Below are positions 62,699 to 64,000 of a stretch of 64,000 nt of DNA, in pieces. This stretch comes from Ficedula albicollis (taxonomy: Eukaryota; Chordata; Aves; Passeriformes; Muscicapidae). Below the pieces are notes generated by a model. The model made no database searches, was not told the DNA's origin, and was given only the letters and a program-made list of their open reading frames with translations. The position numbers and the translations under genes are program-made. Position 1 is the stretch's first letter, and each line of letters opens with the position of its first letter. The DNA lies in the NCBI RefSeq assembly GCF_000247815.1, contig NC_021673.1:112212766-112276765 (forward strand). The letters run 5' to 3'.

Positions 62699-63665
62699 GG
62701 TTTTGTAAGCATCACTTGCCTGCTTTTATATGTATCCACTGTACTTGATTCCTTCAGGATTTGCAGGCATGGTGGAAGCCAAACTCACTTCAGTGAAAGC
62801 TCAGAGGTTAAAGATCTCAGAGGAAGAGGGGTGCAGACAGCAGGAGCAGGTTAGGAAGAGGATGAGGTTTGCCTAGGCAAGGCAGCAGGGGTCCACATGG
62901 AACCAGATTTGGGCAGCCACCCACCCCTGCAACCACACCGTCATCTGTGGCAAGAGGCACCCAGTCAGGCTCTGAAGACCAAAAGGTAGCAAAGGAGGGT
63001 GACAAAATGAAAAGGTACGTTGAATTGAGTTTGTAGGTAAAGTTGGGAAACCTGGATTTGTACTATTTATTCCTTTTTAAATGTGTATGCTTTTTATCCA
63101 GTTTTGTAAGCATTACTTGCTTATGTATCCACTAACTTATATATGTATCCACTGTACTTGATTCCTTCAGGGGTTTTGTAAGCATCACTTGCCTGCTTTT
63201 ATATGTATCCACTGTACTTGATTCCTTCAGGATTTGCAGGCATGGTGGAAGCCAAACTCACTTCAGTGAAAGCTCAGAGGTTAAAGATCTCAGAGGAAGA
63301 GGGGTGCAGACAGCAGGAGCAGGGATTTTCAGGCATGGTGGAAGCCAAACTCACTTCAGTGAAAGCTCAGAGGTTAAAGATCTCAGAGGAAGAGGGGTGC
63401 AGACAGCAGGAGCAGGTTAGGAAGAGGATGAGGTTTGCCTAGGCAAGGCAGCAGGGGTCCACATGGAACCAGATTTGGGCAGCCACCCACCCCTGCAACC
63501 ACACCGTCATCTGTGGCAAGAGGCACCCAGTCAGGCTCTGAAGACCAAAAGGTAGCAAAGGAGGGTGACAAAATGAAAAGGTACGTTGAATTGAGTTTGT
63601 AGGTAAAGTTGGGAAACCTGGATTTGTACTATTTATTCCTTTTTAAATGTGTATGCTTTTTATCC
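62699..63665 (+). repeat. Nested segmental duplication with a three-fold exon-like block
   Basis: Order of blocks: X (62699-62757), Y (62758-62849), Z (62850-63099), X' (63100-63171), X (63172-63230), Y (63231-63322), Y (63324-63415), Z (63416-63665). Copies are almost identical. X ends in a splice-acceptor-like ATTCCTTCAG, and Y ends at CAG before GTTAGG. Confidence 0.95.
62758..62849 (+). other. Exon-like block Y, unassigned
   Basis: 92 bases between a CAG acceptor-like end and GTTAGG. One frame reads GFAGMVEAKLTSVKAQRLKI and SEEEGCRQQEQ, a charged helix-like sequence. Two further copies at 63231 and 63324 are fused in frame (93-base period). It could be an exon of a neighbouring plus-strand gene extending past 64000. 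I recognise no family. Confidence 0.3.
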
Positions 63666-64000
63666 TTGGCCTGCCATGTTCCTTCTGGAGTCTCAGTTCC
63701 CAAGTCCTAGTTTTTGGCATTGTACAAGGAGTTCAGATTGGATCGTACAAAATAAAAAATGAACATGGTGAAATCTGTGAAATGACACTTCATTTTTCAG
63801 TAAAGCAACTGTAGCAGAGAAGAATCAGAAGAAGAAACAGTATGTGCCCTTGGATTTATTTATTTTTTTTAATCAGGAAGGCAGGGTTATTGGAAGCCTT
63901 ACTTGACAGATAAGATAAAACTTTAAATATCACTGTGTTTTATTAAAGGAGTCAGAAGAGGAAAATGTTTCAGCAATCAACAGTAAGGCAAGAGTAACTG

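Overview
The window is vertebrate and almost certainly avian, probably a songbird. It has CR1 non-LTR retrotransposon 3' ends in both orientations, short introns with canonical GT-AG sites, a degraded endogenous retrovirus, and the tetrapod gene order RNF138 - MEP1B. It appears to be a draft assembly: there is a 573-bp N gap, a 757-bp run of pure G, and at least a dozen near-identical direct duplications.

Layout. 1-345: CR1 tail. 530-3561 (+): the last four exons of RNF138, a RING-type E3 ubiquitin ligase; its RING exons lie upstream of the window. 3562-about 7160: probable 3' UTR with three candidate poly(A) signals, interrupted at 4046-4860 by a T25-G757-T31 tract. 7.2-14.2 kb: no recognised gene; a CR1 fragment, a 176-bp direct repeat and a few unassigned ORFs. 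14198-20339: degraded provirus with paired LTRs and an envelope-like frame broken by stops. 20.3-27.5 kb: intergenic, with a CR1 fragment, a TTTTG microsatellite and several direct duplications. 27556-28128: N gap. 28154-48079 (+): MEP1B (meprin A beta), fourteen coding exons covering all but the signal-peptide exon, which probably lies in or before the gap. 47560-49029: exact head-to-tail duplication of 735 bp carrying the terminal MEP1B exon.

53.6-60.5 kb on the minus strand holds the most interesting item. It is an unexpected, apparently decaying paralog of the replicative helicase subunit MCM3. Two intact, properly spliced exons (59075-59195 and 58825-58978) and a frameshifted N-terminal exon (60220-60489) are clear; weaker downstream remnants follow in the expected order. 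62.7-63.7 kb contains a nested duplication of a 92-bp exon-like block.

RNF138 (ubiquitin ligase) and MEP1B (membrane metalloprotease) are functionally unrelated neighbours. The MCM3-like remnant runs convergently towards MEP1B. Nothing suggests an operon-like or defence system.
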